Shown in pieces: positions 17,787-26,312 of a DNA stretch of 64,000 nt; within the stretch, counting starts at the first letter, position 1; each line of letters opens with the position of its first letter. The notes under the pieces were generated by a model. The model saw only the letters and a list, made by a program, of their open reading frames with translations. It ran no database searches and had not been told where the DNA came from. The stretch comes from an uncultured Acetatifactor sp. Its GTDB lineage: Bacteria; Bacillota; Clostridia; Lachnospirales; Lachnospiraceae. The stretch covers positions 62,001 through 126,000 of the forward strand of contig CAJUAB010000002.1 in assembly GCA_910583845.1 (NCBI GenBank), read 5' to 3'. A program made the position numbers and the translations under genes.

Positions 17787-17814
17787 AAGGGTCCGGTCCT
17801 TGGACCGGACCCTT
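17787..17814 (+). terminator. Near-perfect palindrome between gap and pgk
   Basis: aagggtccggtcc, two bases, ggaccggaccctt: a 13-bp G+C-rich stem, without a real T tract. It may partly terminate or protect the gap 3' end so that gap is made in excess over pgk, a common arrangement; this role is inferred. Confidence 0.6.
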
Positions 17815-17926
17815 GACTTATATCCGGAAGTGGTTATGGCGAATTTGCCGCAAGTGCATGATAAAGCGGCAACACAGGCAAACGGATTATTGTAATCGGA
17901 AATCAAGATGTAAGGAGATCAAAAAA

Positions 17927-19153
17927 ATGGGCTTAAATAAGAAATCCGTTGATGATATCAACGTAAAGGGAAGAAGAGTTCTGGTCAGATGTGATTTCAA
18001 TGTTCCTCTGAAAAACGGGGAGATCACTGACGAAACCCGTATTGTGGCGGCTCTGCCTACCATTAACAAGCTGATCAGTGACGGCGGCAAGGTAATTCTC
18101 TGCTCCCATCTGGGCAAGGTGAAGGAAGGCCCCAATGAGAAGGAATCCCTGGCTCCCGTGGCGAAGAGACTGTCGGAGAAGCTGGGTAAGGAGGTAGTGT
18201 TCGTCGCAGACTATAATGTGACCGGCGAGGCTGCCACCGCGGCGGTGGAGGCCATGAAGGAGGGAGATGTGGTATTGCTGCAGAATACCCGTTTCCGCGG
18301 CAAGGAAGAGACCAAGAACGGCGAGCAGTTCTCTCAGGAACTGGCTGATCTGGCGGATGACTATGTATGTGACGCGTTTGGCTCTTCCCACAGGGCGCAT
18401 GCCTCTGTGGAGGGCGTGACCAAGTGTATTACCGCCAAGGGCGGCTCCAATGTGGTGGGTTATCTGATGCAGAAGGAAATCAATTTCCTGGGCAATGCGG
18501 TGGAGAATCCGGTGAGACCTTTTGTGGCCATACTGGGCGGCGCCAAGGTCGCTGACAAGCTGAATGTGATTTCCAACCTGCTGGAGAAGTGCGATACTCT
18601 GATTATCGGCGGCGGCATGGCTTATACCTTCCTGAAAGCCCAGGGCTATGAAATCGGCAATTCCCTGGTGGACAACGAGAAACTGGACTACTGCAAGGAG
18701 ATGATGGAAAAGGCTGAGAAGCTGGGCAAGAAGCTGCTGCTTCCCGTGGATTCCGTAACCATCACCCAGTTCCCCAACCCCATTGACGCTCCTGTGGAGA
18801 CAGAGGTATATGATGTGGAGAATATGCCTGCGGACAGAGAGGGCTGTGATATCGGTCCCAAGACTGCCGCGATGTACGCGGACGCGGTAAAGAGCGCCAA
18901 GACTGTGGTATGGAACGGTCCTATGGGCGTGTTTGAGAATCCTACCCTGGCGGCAGGCACCATCGCCGTAGCCAAGGCTCTGGCTGAGACGGATGCCACC
19001 ACAATTATCGGCGGCGGCGATTCCGCGGCGGCGGTAAACCAACTGGGATTTGGCGATAAGATGAGCCATATCTCCACAGGCGGCGGCGCTTCCCTGGAGT
19101 TTCTGGAGGGCAAGACCCTTCCCGGTGTGGCGGCGGCTGACGACAAGGCCTGA
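17927..19153 (+). CDS. pgk: Phosphoglycerate kinase
   Basis: Transfers phosphate from 1,3-bisphosphoglycerate to ADP. The 408-residue protein has RVLVRCDFNVPL, SHLGKVKEGPNEKESLAPVA, the QNTRFRGKEETKN segment, and the C-terminal nucleotide site IIGGGDSAAAV with ISTGGGASLEFLEGK. ATG 17927 follows AAGGAGATC; an in-frame upstream start would add a family-atypical extension. tpiA follows after 137 bases. Confidence 0.98.
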   Translation: MGLNKKSVDDINVKGRRVLVRCDFNVPLKNGEITDETRIVAALPTINKLISDGGKVILCSHLGKVKEGPNEKESLAPVAKRLSEKLGKEVVFVADYNVTGEAATAAVEAMKEGDVVLLQNTRFRGKEETKNGEQFSQELADLADDYVCDAFGSSHRAHASVEGVTKCITAKGGSNVVGYLMQKEINFLGNAVENPVRPFVAILGGAKVADKLNVISNLLEKCDTLIIGGGMAYTFLKAQGYEIGNSLVDNEKLDYCKEMMEKAEKLGKKLLLPVDSVTITQFPNPIDAPVETEVYDVENMPADREGCDIGPKTAAMYADAVKSAKTVVWNGPMGVFENPTLAAGTIAVAKALAETDATTIIGGGDSAAAVNQLGFGDKMSHISTGGGASLEFLEGKTLPGVAAADDKA

Positions 19154-19290
19154 AGGGGGAACGGCATGGAATCACGGTCGACGAGCTGAAACATGCTTAC
19201 ACAGAAAAGATAGAGCGAAACATGACCCGCTGGAAATAAGAGGCGGAACGGAATTTTCGGAACTAAAAATAAGAAATCGAGGGAAAAAAT

Positions 19291-20043
19291 ATGGCCAGAA
19301 AGAAGATTATTGCCGGAAACTGGAAGATGAACATGACTCCCAGTCAGGCAGTGGAACTTGTTAATACCTTAAAGCCCCTGGTGGTCAATGACGAGGTGGA
19401 CGTGGTGTTTTGTGTGCCTGCCATCGACATCATCCCCGCCATGGAGGCGTCCAAGGGCACCAATATCCAGATCGGCGCGGAGAACATGTATTTTGAGGAC
19501 AAGGGCGCTTATACGGGAGAGATTGCGCCGGGTATGCTGACGGACGTGGGCGTAAAGTATGTGATCATTGGACATTCCGAGAGAAGAGAGTACTTTGCCG
19601 AGACGGATGAGACGGTGAACAAAAAGGTGTTAAAAGCCTTTGAGTATGGCATTACCCCCATCATCTGCTGTGGTGAATCTCTGACCCAGCGCGAGCAGGG
19701 AATTACCATTGACTGGATTCGCCAGCAGATCAAGATCGCGTTTCTGCATGTGACGGCAGAGCAGGCGGCAACGGCGGTTATTGCTTATGAGCCTATCTGG
19801 GCCATCGGCACAGGCAAGGTGGCTACCACCGAGCAGGCGCAGGAGGTTTGCAAGGCCATCCGTGACTGCATTGCCGAGATCTATGACGAGGCGACTGCGG
19901 CGGCCATCCGTATCCAGTATGGTGGTTCTGTGTCTGCTTCCAGCGCTCCCGAGTTGTTCGCGCAGCCTGATATCGACGGCGGACTGGTGGGAGGCGCGTC
20001 TCTGAAGCCGGATTTCGGGCAAATCGTGAATTATAACAAATAG
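19291..20043 (+). CDS. tpiA: Triosephosphate isomerase
   Basis: Interconverts dihydroxyacetone phosphate and glyceraldehyde-3-phosphate. The 250-residue protein has the catalytic Lys in GNWKMN, the catalytic His in IGHSERR, the catalytic Glu in AYEPIWAIGTG, and the phosphate-binding YGGSVS and GGASLK. Its 3' end and terminator are present a second time about 1.3 kb downstream (21311-21419), after a broken nuclease gene. Confidence 0.98.
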   Translation: MARKKIIAGNWKMNMTPSQAVELVNTLKPLVVNDEVDVVFCVPAIDIIPAMEASKGTNIQIGAENMYFEDKGAYTGEIAPGMLTDVGVKYVIIGHSERREYFAETDETVNKKVLKAFEYGITPIICCGESLTQREQGITIDWIRQQIKIAFLHVTAEQAATAVIAYEPIWAIGTGKVATTEQAQEVCKAIRDCIAEIYDEATAAAIRIQYGGSVSASSAPELFAQPDIDGGLVGGASLKPDFGQIVNYNK

Positions 20044-20131
20044 GATTTTCTCAAAAATCTGATAGTTAGGAAATGCAGTAAAATAGGGGGTATCAAAGGA
20101 AATGTAATCCTTTGGTATCCCTTTTTGATGT
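20020..20131 (+). repeat. First copy of the tpiA 3'-end plus terminator repeat
   Basis: Contains the last codons of tpiA (IVNYNK and stop), about 45 bases of trailer and a perfect hairpin terminator, ending in ctttttgatgtc. The second copy, at 21311-21423, differs by scattered substitutions. Confidence 0.85.
20087..20126 (+). terminator. tpiA terminator, copy 1
   Basis: ggggtatcaaagga, loop aatgtaa, tcctttggtatccc, then TTTTT: 14 paired positions including two G-U pairs. Confidence 0.9.
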
Positions 20132-20257
20132 CTTTTAACAAGGATATTTATCTTCTCTGTAGCTACTGATATGCTGGAGCATATTGTGTAGTCGGCGAAG
20201 ATGCAATTGAAAAAAGTGGGAAACCATGGTATGATAATTTGTGAAAAGAAAGGTGGC

Positions 20258-21067
20258 ATGATGAATTCAGGGAATCAAACAGATGTAAAGCGAAAAGAAA
20301 TATTAAAGGCAATAGAGACGTTATCCCTTCTTGATGACGATCTTATGACATTAGTGTTTGACAGGAACACAGAAGCCACGGAGCTGCTGCTGAATGTGAT
20401 CCTGTAGCGGGATGACCTAAAAGTGCTGGAAGTGGTAGCTCAGAGGGAGTATAAAAATCTGCTGCCAGACGGCCGTTCCCTTACCATAGATATTTATGCG
20501 GTGGATAAGGAAGATAAGGTTTATGACATTGAGGTTCAGCGGGCATCGGCAGGGGCGGATGTTCACAGGGCAAGATTCCACAGCAGCATGATTGACACGA
20601 AAATGCTGAAAGCGAGGCAGGAATTCAAGGAAATCCATGATTCTTATGTGATATTCATAACGGCAAGCGATGTTTTGGGAGCAGGATGTCCTTTGTACCA
20701 TGTCAAACGGATGATTGAGGAGACAGGCACATATTTTGGCGATGGTTCCCATATCATATATGTGAATGGCAGCTACAAGGATGACAATGATCCAGTCGGG
20801 AAGCTGATGCATGACTTTAGATGTTTGAGTTCTGCCGATATGTTCTATCCAGTATTGGCAAGACAGGTAAAGTATTTCAAAGAAACGGAAGGAGGTTTGG
20901 AAATTATGTGCCAGGCATTTGAGGATTTGGCTGAGAAAAGGGTTTTAGATGAAAAGGCCAGCTTAATTAAGAACCTTATGGAAACTATGAAGTGGACGGC
21001 AGAGCAGGCAATGGAGGCGATGAAAATTTCAGAAACGGATAAGAAGCTTCTTGTGCCGAGGCTTTAA
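20258..21067 (+). pseudogene. Rpn-like PD-(D/E)XK nuclease gene with an in-frame amber codon
   Basis: The reading frame encodes about 269 residues of the Rpn / 'PD-(D/E)XK nuclease family transposase' type: N-terminal ILKAIETLSLLDDDLMTLVF, then the nuclease core GRSLTIDIYAVDKEDKVYDIEVQ with D...E-x-Q, and MLKARQEFKEIHDSYVIFIT. A single TAG at 20405-20407 interrupts it between LLLNVIL and RDDLKVLEVVAQREYKN. Relatives usually carry Gln there, so CAG to TAG is the likely change. The rest of the frame is intact, so decay is recent, or the stop is read through, or it is a base-call error. Start at ATG 20258 or 20261 after AAAGGTGG. Family members are associated with recombination and phage interaction; activity is not shown here. 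Confidence 0.75.
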
Positions 21068-21111
21068 AGTGCTTTTTAATAAATATAATGAAATTGAGAG
21101 AGTGAATTAAA

Positions 21112-21306
21112 ATGAGCTTACCACCAGAATCCAAAGAATTTACACCAGAGGAACTTCAAGCACTGGACTGGATCAAGGAGAGCGGCGATAGATTTCAAAC
21201 ATATACTATAAAAGATGGAAAAGCGGTAGTGGTAGTTGATGAGGAAAGAAATAGGAGGATGCTAAGTAGCCATGATTTGGCCTCTTCCAAATGCAGTATG
21301 CGATAA
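21112..21306 (+). CDS. Small hypothetical protein
   Basis: A 64-residue frame starting MSLPPESKEFTPEELQALDWIKE, with a short acidic and hydrophobic central part (KAVVVVDEERNRRM). I do not recognise it. It lies between the broken Rpn-like nuclease and the second tpiA-end repeat, and ends four bases before that repeat begins. It could be a partner of the nuclease or a truncated remnant whose end was created by the repeat junction. A weak GAGAGAGTG precedes it. Confidence 0.4.
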   Translation: MSLPPESKEFTPEELQALDWIKESGDRFQTYTIKDGKAVVVVDEERNRRMLSSHDLASSKCSMR

Positions 21307-21310
21307 AAGT

Positions 21311-21423
21311 TGGGAAGATCGTGAATTATAACAAATAAATTTTCTCCAAAATCCGATAGTTTTATAGTGTAGTAAAAAAGGGGTATCGAAGGAAATGTAA
21401 ACCTTTGATATCCCTTTTTGATG
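21311..21423 (+). repeat. Second copy of the tpiA 3'-end plus terminator repeat
   Basis: Reads as the codons GKIVNYNK and stop, followed by the same trailer and terminator as tpiA. It has no tpiA body in front of it, so it is a displaced 3' end marking the far border of a ~1.3-kb insertion. Confidence 0.85.
21380..21419 (+). terminator. tpiA terminator, copy 2
   Basis: ggggtatcgaagg pairs with cctttgatatccc, then TTTTT. Compared with copy 1 some pairs change from G-U to A-U or the reverse, so the stem is conserved by compensating changes. Confidence 0.85.
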
Positions 21424-21516
21424 TCCCTGGTATGAACGGAACCTCCCTTCTTGTGCTATGCTGTAAGCGTACTGTGAATCGCAGACCTTCATGGAATTGC
21501 TTTATCAATATAAATG

Positions 21517-21544
21517 GAGGGTGACACTAAGCGGTGTCACCCTC
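21517..21544. terminator. Hairpin terminator of the minus-strand hypothetical gene
   Basis: gagggtgacac, loop taagcg, gtgtcaccctc: a perfect 11-bp stem 32 bases after the stop of the gene on the minus strand. On that strand it is followed by an AT-rich stretch. Confidence 0.7.
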
Positions 21545-21575
21545 TCGCCAAGTAGACCAGTCCTTTTTCTGCTTC

Positions 21576-22232
21576 TTAATGATCATCCGTTTTGGCTGCA
21601 TTGTCATCGGAAGCAATCTCTTCACCCACACTTGCTTCCAGGTCTTCCACTTCGTGCTGCATGGACTGTAACTTTGTATCCAGATGGATAGCGCTCAGAA
21701 TCCGATTCACATCCTCCGGGCAGAACATCCCGATTGCTTTGGACAGCTGGCCGATATTGGCCCGGTTCACTTTCAGATGCCCGCCGCCGGAAAGAGGGAT
21801 ATTGATGACCTGCTTCTTGTCTGTCATATCTCCGAGACAGATGCTGTTTGTTTTTTCGTCGCAGACAAATACCACTCCGTTGTAGGAGATGGCACCGTCT
21901 TTTGCCATATGGCCATAGGGCACCTTGGGAACGGTCCGGATCGTGCTGAGAGGATTCTTCCCGCCTTTACAGGCCATCTCATATACCTTGGTGGCTTCGC
22001 TTCTGTCGCGGGGAGCGTCTTCGTCTTCCACGTTTTCTGCTGTCGGCTGCTTTTTTAATTCCTCGGCCTGGGCTTCCACCAGGCGCTGGAGCGCATTGCC
22101 GCCGGAAGCCATCCAATTTAAGCTGCCTGTCCTGGCGGAGTCGGAGCTGACTTTGGAAAAATGTCTGCTTCTTGTATTTGTGTCAGTTGCGGATGTTTTT
22201 CTGATGGATTCTGTCGCTGTACTGATTCTCAT
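21576..22232 (-). CDS. Conserved hypothetical protein
   Basis: A 218-residue soluble protein that I cannot assign. The N-terminal ~90 residues are Ser/Thr/Glu-rich and look disordered. The central region (NPLSTIRTVPKVPYGHMAKDGAISYNGVVFVCDE, residues 97-130) and CLGDMTDKKQVINIPLSGGGHLKVNRANIGQL look folded. The C-terminus is a short acidic helix. No signal peptide or membrane segment is visible. A good GGGAGG precedes the start. It ends at a strong hairpin and is divergent from the zinc-ribbon gene across a 506-base hairpin-rich gap. Confidence 0.65.
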   Translation of the reverse strand: MRISTATESIRKTSATDTNTRSRHFSKVSSDSARTGSLNWMASGGNALQRLVEAQAEELKKQPTAENVEDEDAPRDRSEATKVYEMACKGGKNPLSTIRTVPKVPYGHMAKDGAISYNGVVFVCDEKTNSICLGDMTDKKQVINIPLSGGGHLKVNRANIGQLSKAIGMFCPEDVNRILSAIHLDTKLQSMQHEVEDLEASVGEEIASDDNAAKTDDH

Positions 22233-22326
22233 GGTTGTATACCTCCCGTAATTTGCGTATGTTTTCCAATTTCCTCAATGTTTTCGCATAACACAGGTCA
22301 GGCGGTACGATAGCTGCCGTTTATGG

Positions 22327-22509
22327 TGCCCGAAAGACGGGCAAAGTGCCGTGCGGGGCACATTGTTGTACACATGAACAGAGCCACGGACAGCGCCGGG
22401 TTTCCCTGTGCCATCCGTGGCTGCAATATTCATGAACAACAGAGTCCTCCCAGGACATGGATTCTGTTGTTCATGACAAGAGAGTCCGCCTCCTGCGAAA
22501 ATTCTCTTG
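22327..22509. repeat. Cluster of five consecutive hairpins with related direct repeats
   Basis: Five stem-loops follow each other in the 506-base gene-free gap 22233-22738: tgcccg/cgggca (22327-22343), gtgcc/ggcac (22346-22361), agccacgga/tccgtggct (22382-22422), a 16-bp stem atgaacaacagagtcc/ggattctgttgttcat (22432-22474, one G-U), and caagagagt/attctcttg (22477-22509). The left arms of the last three begin with related words (catgaacagagcc, catgaacaacagagtcc, catgacaagagagtcc). No open frame spans them. The nature of the element is unknown: structured RNA or palindromic repeat family are both possible. Confidence 0.6.
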
Positions 22510-22622
22510 TTTTCTACCATAATGAATATCGGAGTATCCTGTCAGATTTTTAGTGCTCAACATAGTCGGATTGTGCTTTTTGAGAAATCTTACGGGCTTC
22601 ACGCTCACAGCTATTTTGCACA

Positions 22623-22651
22623 TTGCGGAATGAATGACTTTTTGGTACAAT
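22623..22651 (+). promoter_or_regulatory. Possible promoter of the zinc-ribbon gene
   Basis: TTGCGG, 17 bases, TACAAT, ending 87 bases before the start codon. Confidence 0.45.
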
Positions 22652-22738
22652 ATAGCGGATGGGCCGCCCCCATGATTCTCGGGAGGAAGAAGGCCCGAAA
22701 AATTGCAGACGCATGTTTGATGCGGAAAAGAGGTAAAC

Positions 22739-23719
22739 ATGATATTCAAGTGTAAGAACTGTGGGGGGAACTCTGTCTACAGTCCTGAGAAAAAAATGAT
22801 GTACTGTCCTTTTTGCGAGAGCGAGAATAGTGAAGAACGGCAATATGAACATGCCAGAATACAGGTTTGCCCGAACTGCGGCGGAGAGGTAGCCTGTACA
22901 GAGCATACATCCGCCCTGCAATGCCCATATTGTGACAACTATATCATTTTCGACGAGCGGATTGAAGGGGCCTATGCCCCTGGAAGGATCATTCCCTTTA
23001 AGTTTGGCAGGGAGAAAGTCAAAGAGATGATCCGGGATAAATTCAAAAAGTGTACATTTGCCCCCACGGATTTTCTGTCCGAGGCCCGGCTGAATACCAT
23101 AACAGGAGAATACATACCGTTTTGGATGTATGATTATGACACCCGCTGTCAGTTTCAGGGGGAGGGGATAAAGCGCCGCACCTGGGTGTCCGGGAATATC
23201 GAGTATACAGAAACCTCCTATTATCAGGTGGTGCGGGACATGAATATAGCCTTTCAGGGGATTCCGGCGGATGCCTCTGTGAAGATGCCGGATTCGATTA
23301 TGGATCTGCTGGAGCCTTATAACTATGGGGAACTGGTTGACTTCCGGCCGGAATACATGTCCGGCTTTCTGGGAGAGAAATATAATATGGGGGCGGAGAT
23401 CATAGAGAATCGCGCACATGCCAAGATGGAGAGCAGTGCCGCCGCCATGCTGCAGCAGAGCATCCGGGGATATTCATCGCTGACTCCTGCGTACAGGAAT
23501 ATTGCGGCTCCGTCTCCCGATACGGAATATGACCTGCTGCCGGTATGGGTTTACCGCTATACCTATAAGGAGAAGGAATATCCTTTTTATGTGAATGGAC
23601 AGACCGGCAAAATAATCGGGACCACGCCCATCTCCAAAGCCAAGGTATGGGCCTACGGGGCGACGCTGTGGGCCTGCCTGACAGCTGCTATCGCGCTGAT
23701 CGGCGTAATAATGATGTGA
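22739..23719 (+). CDS. Zinc-ribbon protein with a C-terminal membrane segment
   Basis: A 326-residue protein of unknown function. It starts with two C4 zinc ribbons: CKNCGG...CPFC (residues 4-25) and CPNCGG...CPYC (residues 41-62). The middle (GRIIPFKFGREKVKEMIRDKFKKCTFAPTDFL and FWMYDYDTRCQFQGEG) resembles clostridial TFIIB-type zinc-ribbon proteins annotated only by that ribbon. One or two hydrophobic helices close the protein (WAYGATLWACLTAAIALIGVIMM). AAAGAGG precedes the ATG. It is followed by a TPM-domain gene at 15 bases, and the pair is likely co-transcribed, suggesting a membrane-associated quality-control or stress role; this is inference. Confidence 0.7.
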   Translation: MIFKCKNCGGNSVYSPEKKMMYCPFCESENSEERQYEHARIQVCPNCGGEVACTEHTSALQCPYCDNYIIFDERIEGAYAPGRIIPFKFGREKVKEMIRDKFKKCTFAPTDFLSEARLNTITGEYIPFWMYDYDTRCQFQGEGIKRRTWVSGNIEYTETSYYQVVRDMNIAFQGIPADASVKMPDSIMDLLEPYNYGELVDFRPEYMSGFLGEKYNMGAEIIENRAHAKMESSAAAMLQQSIRGYSSLTPAYRNIAAPSPDTEYDLLPVWVYRYTYKEKEYPFYVNGQTGKIIGTTPISKAKVWAYGATLWACLTAAIALIGVIMM

Positions 23720-23734
23720 GGGGAGAGCGCAGAG

Positions 23735-24640
23735 ATGGAGAATGAATTTAAGAGGGAAGCCAGAAAACAGTATTTGCATTTTTTTCGCTTTTGGTTTGTG
23801 ATTCTTGGTGTTTTGGCGGTTGCGGCTGCTGTGACGGGCGTCGCGCGGCATATGGCGGGCCCGGAGGGGGCAAGACGCAATACGCAGGCTCCTGCGGAGA
23901 GGGTCTACGACTACGCGGATGTGCTGACAGACGCACAGGAGGATGAACTGCGGGAACTGATTGCTCAAAAAGAGGCCATGATTGGCTGCGACCTGGTTTT
24001 AGTGACGATGCGTCAGCCTGTGTCGGGCAGTGAGGCCAAGGAGGCTTACGGTTACCGTTTTACGGATTGGGAGCGCAATATGCAGGATATAGCCGATGAT
24101 TTCTATGACAATCATTTTTACGGCTATGATGCCCCCTATGGCGATGGCGCGCTGATTCTGGACAATTGGTATGAGGATCAGGAAGGAACGCATCTGTCTA
24201 CCAGTGGAAAAATTTTTGACAGATTCGGTGACCGGGAGATCGACCGCGCCCTGTCCTGTGTGGATGAGTATATTGACAGCGATCCTTGCAGGGCTTACAG
24301 TGCAAGCATTATCTATATTGCAGAGGAGATGAGCAGAAAGGATGGGCTTGGCGGTGTGTTCCTTATGTTGACGCTCATAGTTCCCATCGTTGCGGCGGGT
24401 GTCTTTACAGGCACACATCTGCGCGGCAAAGAGGGGAAAAATACCACCACAGCCACCACCTATATTGAGGGCGGCAAACCGGTGATGAATGTGCAGAGGG
24501 ATGATTTTGTGCGAAAACATGTAAGTCAGAGAAGGATAGAGACCAGCTCATCCTCCTCGGGAGGCAGCGGCGGAGGCCGTGGCGGCGCCCATGTCAGCAG
24601 CGGCGGTCACAGCCATGGGGGCGGAAGTCATCGCAGATAG
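23735..24640 (+). CDS. TPM-domain membrane protein
   Basis: The 301-residue protein has an N-terminal membrane helix (FWFVILGVLAVAAAVTGVA, residues 20-38), a TPM domain (RVYDYADVLTDAQEDELRELI, YGFRF-like YGYRFTDWE, DGALILDN) at about 56-200, a second membrane helix (VFLMLTLIVPIVAAGVFTG) at about 209-227, and a Ser/Gly/His-rich tail ending HGGGSHRR. TPM domains occur in proteins with phosphatase activity or a role in photosystem repair; in Firmicutes the role is open. It follows the zinc-ribbon gene and ends in a bidirectional terminator. Confidence 0.82.
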   Translation: MENEFKREARKQYLHFFRFWFVILGVLAVAAAVTGVARHMAGPEGARRNTQAPAERVYDYADVLTDAQEDELRELIAQKEAMIGCDLVLVTMRQPVSGSEAKEAYGYRFTDWERNMQDIADDFYDNHFYGYDAPYGDGALILDNWYEDQEGTHLSTSGKIFDRFGDREIDRALSCVDEYIDSDPCRAYSASIIYIAEEMSRKDGLGGVFLMLTLIVPIVAAGVFTGTHLRGKEGKNTTTATTYIEGGKPVMNVQRDDFVRKHVSQRRIETSSSSSGGSGGGRGGAHVSSGGHSHGGGSHRR

Positions 24641-24683
24641 CGGGGCGCGGGATTTCAGCTGTGCCTGCCGGAGAGAGATATAC

Positions 24684-24722
24684 AAAAGGAGCATCCACAT
24701 GACGGTATGGATGCTCCTTTTT
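24684..24722. terminator. Bidirectional terminator between the TPM gene and rpsT
   Basis: aaaaggagcatcca, ten-base loop, tggatgctcctttt: a 14-bp stem with A tract before and T tract after, so it can serve both converging genes. Confidence 0.85.
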
Positions 24723-24754
24723 CAAGGTATTCTATAAAGGATTGTAAGTAAGAT

Positions 24755-25018
24755 CTATGCCATCTGGTTTACGGCTTTGCACAGACGGGATACTTTTCTG
24801 GCGGCATTGTTCTTATGATAAATGCCCTTGGAAGCTGCCATCTCAATGGTCTTGGTCGCAGCCTTCAATTCAGCCTCTGCGGCAGCCTTGTCCCCACCTT
24901 CCACAGCGGCCAGCACCTTCTTGATAGCGGTCTTTACGCTGGAGCGGATGGACTTGTTTCTTTCGGCTTTTGTACGGTTTACCAGAATTCTCTTCTTTGC
25001 GGATTTAATATTTGCCAA
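24755..25018 (-). CDS. rpsT: Ribosomal protein S20
   Basis: The 87-residue basic protein binds 16S rRNA early in 30S assembly. N-terminus MANIKSAKKRILVNRTKAERNKS and the helix-rich basic body are typical of S20. A single-gene unit with its own strong promoter and terminator, divergent from gpr. Confidence 0.97.
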   Translation of the reverse strand: MANIKSAKKRILVNRTKAERNKSIRSSVKTAIKKVLAAVEGGDKAAAEAELKAATKTIEMAASKGIYHKNNAARKVSRLCKAVNQMA

Positions 25019-25105
25019 GATTACACCTCCAATACGAAATGTTTGTGTTTTGTCATTTGGTTTATCTTAGCCAGACACGGAGGACTAAGGTAAACATACT
25101 CTTGT

Positions 25106-25134
25106 ATTTTAGTAAAAGAATGAATATTTGTCAA
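25106..25134 (-). promoter_or_regulatory. Strong sigma-A promoter of rpsT
   Basis: Read on the minus strand: TTGACA, 17 bases, TAAAAT. It gives an ~80-nt leader with a GGAGGTG ribosome-binding site. The gap 25019-25316 otherwise holds no gene. Confidence 0.8.
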
Positions 25135-25316
25135 TACATAAATCTGAAAAAAACGCAAAAACTGTTATTATTCGGGTTTCCGGCACGGATGTTAAGCCAT
25201 GGATGGCATCCGGCCGGTGCCTGCCGTAATCAGGGTCATGGTTTGCCCAAAAATCAGAAGAGACAAAAATTCAGGAGAACATGCTGCTAACCAGTTTGGG
25301 GCAAAGGAGAGTGCAT

Positions 25317-26234
25317 ATGAGTGGGTTTCAGGTGAGGACCGATCTGGCGCTGGAGGCCAGGGAAAGCATAACGGAGGCCGAGAGTGAACTCAGGGGCGTT
25401 CGGGTGGAGGAGTATTATCAGGAGCAGGAGGATATCCGAGTCACCAAGGTGATGATTGATACCAGGAATGCGGCCAAAGCTATGGGAAAGCCCGTGGGTA
25501 CTTATGTTACCATAGAGGCTCCGGCTATGCTGGAGCCTGACGAGGATTATCACAGGGAGATATCCGAATGTCTGTCCCGGGAACTGGCGGAGATGATGGA
25601 GCAGGATGAGGAGGAGCTTTCCGTTCTGGTGGTGGGGCTTGGCAACCGGGAGGTGACGGCGGATGCGCTGGGCCCACAGGTGGTGGACAATCTGTTCATC
25701 ACCAGACATATTGTGAAGGCTTACGGTTCGGCGGCTTACAATAAAAAGAGGATGAATCTGATCAGCAGTATCGAGCCCGGGGTGATGGCCAAGACGGGTA
25801 TGGAGACGGCGGAGATTATCAGGGGCGTAGTGACGCAGACGAAACCGGATCTGCTGATCGTCATTGACGCGTTGGCAGCGCGAAGTACCAAGCGGCTGAA
25901 CCGGACGATCCAGATTACCAACACAGGTATACAGCCGGGATCGGGGGTGGGAAACCACCGCAACGCGCTGACCCAGGAGAGCCTGGGGGTGCCGGTGATT
26001 GCCATCGGCGTTCCCACTGTGGTGGACGCGGCCACGATTGTGGGAGACGCGCTGGAACGGATTATGGAGGCGGAACAGGGATTTGACAGGGTGAAATATA
26101 TGGGGCAGCACCGCACTGCGTTCGCGGAGCTGAACAATATGTATATGACGGGAAAAGATATTGACGCAGTGGTAAAAAGGGTCAGTTACACCGTGTCGGA
26201 GGGAATCAATATGGCGCTGGAATGCCAGAGCTGA
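25317..26234 (+). CDS. gpr: Germination protease GPR
   Basis: GPR degrades small acid-soluble proteins when spores germinate; it is made as a zymogen in the forespore. The 305-residue protein (aspartic-type family A25) has the N-terminal RTDLALEARE region around the usual processing site, VVVGLGNREVTADALGP, and the SIEPGVMAKTGMETAEII and DLLIVIDALAARSTKRLNRTIQ motifs. ATG 25317 follows AAAGGAGA and gives the typical length; an in-frame ATG at 25281 also has AGGAG and cannot be excluded. spoIIP follows, as in other clostridia. Confidence 0.95.
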   Translation: MSGFQVRTDLALEARESITEAESELRGVRVEEYYQEQEDIRVTKVMIDTRNAAKAMGKPVGTYVTIEAPAMLEPDEDYHREISECLSRELAEMMEQDEEELSVLVVGLGNREVTADALGPQVVDNLFITRHIVKAYGSAAYNKKRMNLISSIEPGVMAKTGMETAEIIRGVVTQTKPDLLIVIDALAARSTKRLNRTIQITNTGIQPGSGVGNHRNALTQESLGVPVIAIGVPTVVDAATIVGDALERIMEAEQGFDRVKYMGQHRTAFAELNNMYMTGKDIDAVVKRVSYTVSEGINMALECQS

Positions 26235-26312
26235 AAGGCGCCGGGAGATATGCCAAGGAATGTCGTGGGCCAGGCACGCATATAGTAATAAGGATGAACC
26301 GGGTGAAAGCAG

